NCBI RefSeq assembly: GCF_038050405.1
Contig: NZ_CP150900.1
Span: 558,001-622,000 of the forward strand
Length of the DNA: 64,000 nt
DNA from: Paraburkholderia sp. IMGN_8
GTDB lineage: Bacteria > Pseudomonadota > Gammaproteobacteria > Burkholderiales > Burkholderiaceae
Reading direction: 5' to 3'
In this document: positions 60,999 through 64,000 of the stretch, one piece after another
How positions within the stretch are numbered: position 1 is the first letter of the stretch
Layout of the letters: every line of letters begins with the position of its first letter
Notes under the pieces: model-generated
The model's input: the letters and a program-made list of their open reading frames with translations, nothing else
The model's database searches: none
What the model was told of the DNA's origin: nothing
Made by a program: the position numbers and the translations under genes

Positions 60999-62062
60999 GC
61001 TGCTAGTCGGTCGGTTTGGTCCGGCTCGCCGTCGTTCTTGTTGAGCGTTTCTTCGACGTAGACGAGGCGGTCGGAAATCGCCTTTTGTGCGTCGAAGAAC
61101 TCGTTGACGGCGAGGAGTTGTTCGCGCGTGGTGTCCAGCGTATTCATGCGATGCCGGAACACGTTGGCGCCAGAAAGGCCGCGAGTGTACCAGCCGATGT
61201 GCTTGCGCGCAGTGCGCACACCCGTAAATTCGCCGTAGAACGCATAGTGATCCTCGAGATGCTCGTTCATCACCTGCTGGATTTCGTCGATGCGCGGCGG
61301 CGGCAGCAACTCGCCCGTTTGCAGGAAATGCTCGATCTCGCGGAACAGCCACGGGCGCCCCTGTGCCGCGCGGCCGATCATGATTGCATCGGCACCGGTG
61401 GCGGCGAGCACCTCGCGCGCTTTTTGCGGCGACGTTATGTCGCCGTTGGCGACCACCGGAATGCGCACCGCCGCCTTCACCGCGGCGATGGTCTCGTATT
61501 CGGCGTCGCCGTGATACAGGTCGGCGCGCGTGCGGCCGTGCACGGTCAGCATTGAAATGCCGGCGGCTTCGGCCAGACGCGCAACGGTCAAGGCATTTTT
61601 GTTGTCGCGGTCCCAGCCGGTGCGGATTTTCAGCGTGACGGGCACCGCATCGGGTCCCGCGCCCACCGCGCCGACCACCGCCTCGACGATGCGTTGCACC
61701 AGCGGTTCGTTCTGCAGCAGCGCCGAACCGGCCGCGACGTTGCAGACTTTTTTGGCCGGGCAACCCATGTTGATGTCGATGATCTGCGCGCCGTTGGCGA
61801 CGTTGTAGCGGGCCGCTTCGGCCATCATGGCCGGATCGGCGCCGGCGATCTGCACGGCGATCGGCTCGACCTCGCCCGCGTGGTTGGCGCGGCGCATGGT
61901 CTTCTCGCTTTTCCACAACTGCGCGTTCGACGCGACCATTTCCGACACCGCATAGCCTGCGCCCAGCCGCTTGCAAAGCTGCCGGAATGGCCGGTCGGTC
62001 ACGCCCGCCATCGGGGCGACGAACAGGTTATTACGCAGATTGTGGGGGCCGAGAGTAGGCAT
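60995..62062 (-). CDS. dusB: tRNA-dihydrouridine synthase B
   Basis: This 355-residue FMN-dependent TIM-barrel enzyme begins with NNLFVAPMAGVTDRPFRQL. It has the catalytic Cys in INMGCPAKKVCN, then TLKIRTGWD, TVHGRTRAD and MIGRAAQGRPWLF. It reduces uridines in tRNA D-loops. It is the first gene of dusB-fis. The N-terminus starts at the ATG at 62062. Confidence 0.97.
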   Translation of the reverse strand: MPTLGPHNLRNNLFVAPMAGVTDRPFRQLCKRLGAGYAVSEMVASNAQLWKSEKTMRRANHAGEVEPIAVQIAGADPAMMAEAARYNVANGAQIIDINMGCPAKKVCNVAAGSALLQNEPLVQRIVEAVVGAVGAGPDAVPVTLKIRTGWDRDNKNALTVARLAEAAGISMLTVHGRTRADLYHGDAEYETIAAVKAAVRIPVVANGDITSPQKAREVLAATGADAIMIGRAAQGRPWLFREIEHFLQTGELLPPPRIDEIQQVMNEHLEDHYAFYGEFTGVRTARKHIGWYTRGLSGANVFRHRMNTLDTTREQLLAVNEFFDAQKAISDRLVYVEETLNKNDGEPDQTDRLAA

Positions 62063-62109
62063 GACGTGGTCGCGCGCGCAGCCGATTGTTTCAGTTTCTT
62101 TTCAGATTT

Positions 62110-62115
62110 TGTCAA
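62110..62115 (-). promoter_or_regulatory. candidate -35 of the dusB-fis promoter
   Basis: Read leftward, TTGACA (62115-62110) is followed by an A-rich stretch and, 17 bases on, by the weak -10 GAAACA. It lies about 50 bases before dusB. Confidence 0.4.
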
Positions 62116-62222
62116 TCGGAGCGTTCGCGAAATGCGAGGGAAAACCGCTATTTTAGCGTTAACGGATAGCCGGCACCTGACTTGAGCCTGTTGTAACTCA
62201 TTAAATCTTCTATGAAAGTGCT

Positions 62223-62239
62223 CCGGTTCATAGAACCGG
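62223..62239 (-). other. hairpin between dusB promoter and the hydroxylase gene end
   Basis: CCGGTTC and GAACCGG form a perfect seven-base stem around ATA. It has no T tract. A longer GC-rich inverted repeat follows up to the hydroxylase stop. Together they may mark the end of the pepP-hydroxylase transcript. Confidence 0.45.
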
Positions 62240-62292
62240 CACCGCTCGCGCGCTGCGTCGAGATGACAGCACAGCGCGAGCGGGCTGCGCGC

Positions 62293-63519
62293 TCAGCGGC
62301 GCTGGCCGAACATCATTTGCCGTGCCAGCGCGGTTTTCACCGGCGGCACGAATTCGAGCGCGATGAGGGCGAGTCCGCGCACGATCGCCAGAGGCGGGAA
62401 GTCGACGGTGAAGAGGCGCGCGAGCGTGTCGGTGGCGCCGATCGTCAGACGCCGGTCCAGCGCGCGGCGCTGGGCGAACTCGGCCAGCGCGAGCGGCGTG
62501 GCACCTTCTGCCGACAGCGCGTCGGCGAGCGCGTGCGCGTCACGCAGGCCGAGATTCAGACCTTGACCCGCCACCGGATGCAGTGTCTGCGCCGCGTTGC
62601 CGATCGCGACCACGCGGCCTTTCACCAGCGTATCGACCGTGTTCAGCCCCAAGGGAAACGACGCGCGCCCTTTGATCTGCGTAAAGCGGCCCATGCGGTC
62701 GCCGAAGGCGGCGCCGAGTTCGCGCAGGAATACCTCGTCGGAGAGCTGCGTGCGGCGCGCGGCTTCGCCGGGCGCGCAGCACCAGACCAGCGCGTAGTCC
62801 GCGCCGCGCACGCCGCCCATCGGCAGCAACGCGATCGGCCCTTGCGACGTGAAGCGCTCCCACGCAACGTGCGGTTGCGGTGCCGACACGCTGACCGTGC
62901 CGACCAGCGCGGTTTGCCCGTAATCGCGCGTGCCGCCGTTGCCGGCGCCTTTGCCGGTTTTCTGGTCGCCGAACAAACCGCCCTCGGCGTTCACCAGAAT
63001 GCGCGTGCGCAGATGGCGCGTGACGCCCGCGGTTTCGACCGGCAGCGTGACGCCGTCATGCTCCTGAACCGGCGCTGACGCGGAAGTCGAGCGGAACCAG
63101 TGCACCGGACTTGCGTGGACCGCTTCGGCGAGCCCATGCACGATCGAGCCGTAGCGCAGCACGTAACCGAGCGCCGGCAGGCCGTGTTCGCTGTGATCGA
63201 TCAGCGTGCGGCCGAAATGGCCGCGCTGGGATACGTGGATGCGCTGGATCGCGGTGGCGTCGGCGGGCCAGCGCAGCGGTTCGAGAATCATCCGGCTGCC
63301 GTGCGACACGGCAATCGCGCGCGGATCGGCGATCGAGTCTTCCGGTTCGCGCGCGTCGATCAGCGCGATTTTCAGCGCCTGCGTCGCGCTGCGGCGCGTC
63401 AGCCATCCGGCCAGCGCGAGCCCCACCGGGCCGGCGCCGACGATCGTCACGTCGAAATCGAATGAGGCGTCGGACGCGGCGGGTTTCAGAATGACAGCCG
63501 GCTGGGAAACGTCGTTCAT
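62293..63519 (-). CDS. UbiH/UbiF/VisC/COQ6-family FAD monooxygenase
   Basis: This 408-residue flavoprotein hydroxylase has the FAD motif VTIVGAGPVGLALAGWLTRR near the N-terminus. The second FAD motif is VVAIGNAAQTLHPVAGQGLNLGLRDAHALADAL near the C-terminal third. The family hydroxylates the aromatic ring in ubiquinone synthesis. Which ring position (UbiH, UbiI or UbiF type) cannot be decided by eye. It begins six bases after the pepP stop; pepP-ubiH is a common operon. Confidence 0.9.
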   Translation of the reverse strand: MNDVSQPAVILKPAASDASFDFDVTIVGAGPVGLALAGWLTRRSATQALKIALIDAREPEDSIADPRAIAVSHGSRMILEPLRWPADATAIQRIHVSQRGHFGRTLIDHSEHGLPALGYVLRYGSIVHGLAEAVHASPVHWFRSTSASAPVQEHDGVTLPVETAGVTRHLRTRILVNAEGGLFGDQKTGKGAGNGGTRDYGQTALVGTVSVSAPQPHVAWERFTSQGPIALLPMGGVRGADYALVWCCAPGEAARRTQLSDEVFLRELGAAFGDRMGRFTQIKGRASFPLGLNTVDTLVKGRVVAIGNAAQTLHPVAGQGLNLGLRDAHALADALSAEGATPLALAEFAQRRALDRRLTIGATDTLARLFTVDFPPLAIVRGLALIALEFVPPVKTALARQMMFGQRR

Positions 63520-63525
63520 TGCGGG

Positions 63526-64000
63526 TTACTTCCTTGCTTCATGGGCCGCGCGGGCTTCCTGCATCAGCGCTTCGATCTCGTGGACGGCCACCGGCACGTC
63601 GCGCGTGATCAACTCGCAGCCTGTCGCGGTGACGATCGCGTCGTCTTCGATGCGGATGCCGATGTTCCAGTAGCGCTGCGGCACGCCTTCGGCCGGACGG
63701 ATGTATAGACCGGGCTCGATGGTCAGCGTCATCGACGCTTGCAGCGTGCGCCACGGCAGCGCGCCCGCTTCGTCGCGCGGCGCGCCGCGCTCGCGATAGT
63801 CGCCGCAATCGTGCACATCCATGCCGATCCAGTGGCCGGTGCGGTGCATATAGAACGGCGCATAGGCGCGCTCGGCGATCACGTCGTCGACCGACTTGAA
63901 TTTCGTGCGGTCGACGATGCCCGTGTCGAGCAGGCCCTGCGACAGCACACGCACGGCGGCCTGGTGCGGATCGTCGAAGCTGGCGCCGGCGTGGGTGGCG
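63526..64000 (-). CDS. pepP: Xaa-Pro aminopeptidase, C-terminal part (cut by window edge)
   Basis: The frame is open to the right edge, so the start is outside. The visible 157 residues contain metal-binding elements of the M24 pita-bread fold: MHRTGHWIGMDVHDCGDY (His), TIEPGLYI (Glu) and GIRIEDDAIVT (Glu). The enzyme removes N-terminal residues ahead of proline. Length and position next to a ubiquinone hydroxylase match PepP of proteobacteria. Confidence 0.92.
   Translation of the reverse strand, partial: ATHAGASFDDPHQAAVRVLSQGLLDTGIVDRTKFKSVDDVIAERAYAPFYMHRTGHWIGMDVHDCGDYRERGAPRDEAGALPWRTLQASMTLTIEPGLYIRPAEGVPQRYWNIGIRIEDDAIVTATGCELITRDVPVAVHEIEALMQEARAAHEARK

Overview
The window is GC-rich chromosomal DNA of a betaproteobacterium of the Burkholderia/Paraburkholderia type. 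I infer this from the sequence of the housekeeping proteins and from familiar local orders: rplM-rpsI-erpA-anmK-tyrS, dusB-fis-purH-ruvC-ruvA-ruvB, pepP followed by a ubiquinone hydroxylase, and the gltIJKL block. No species call is possible without a search. Coding density is high, with few accessory insertions, no CRISPR array, no prophage and no recognisable tRNA.

Layout. 0-2.6 kb: end of a sugar-oxidation cluster (SDR dehydrogenase cut by the window edge, SMP-30 lactonase, aldose 1-epimerase). 2.7-8.8 kb: pyrF, then a leftward block (cupin, pncC, pgpA, thiL), then maeB. 8.8-10.3 kb: a structured non-coding region with a candidate leftward small RNA, and a secreted barnase-like RNase with a barstar-like inhibitor. 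10.3-12.5 kb: rsmE, a VOC protein and a frameshifted spermidine synthase. 12.8-15.9 kb: tkt and gap. 16-19.9 kb: a ureide module (FadR-type regulator, DctA-type carrier, allantoicase, ureidoglycolate lyase) with two matching operator palindromes. 20-29.9 kb: fur, bamE, dapB, exbBD, leuS-lptE-holA, proA. 30-36.3 kb: hemJ-like gene, then hexR divergent from edd-eda-gntP-gntK, an Entner-Doudoroff/gluconate module with two HexR-type boxes. 36.4-46.9 kb: purB, LysR regulator, gdhA, gltIJKL, a class II amidotransferase, pyrC and a DUF3025-like gene. 47-51.6 kb: rnpB, OsmC, a candidate anti-Shine-Dalgarno small RNA with its own promoter, operator-like palindrome and terminator, rplM-rpsI, erpA, and a complete IS4-type insertion sequence. 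51.6-64 kb: anmK, tyrS, dtd, a phosphoglycerate-mutase-like gene, ruvB, ruvA, a LysE exporter, ruvC, purH, fis, dusB, a ubiquinone hydroxylase and the end of pepP.

How it fits together: gluconate enters through the GntP-type symporter, is phosphorylated by GntK and split by Edd/Eda, with HexR as probable repressor. Tkt, Gap and MaeB extend central carbon metabolism. The glutamate importer and gdhA sit together for nitrogen and carbon exchange. The ureide genes release urea and glyoxylate from allantoate.

The least explained pieces are the two candidate small RNAs (8.9-9.07 kb leftward, 48.2-48.4 kb rightward), the frameshift in speE, and the IS4-like element that landed in the apex of what was the erpA terminator hairpin.
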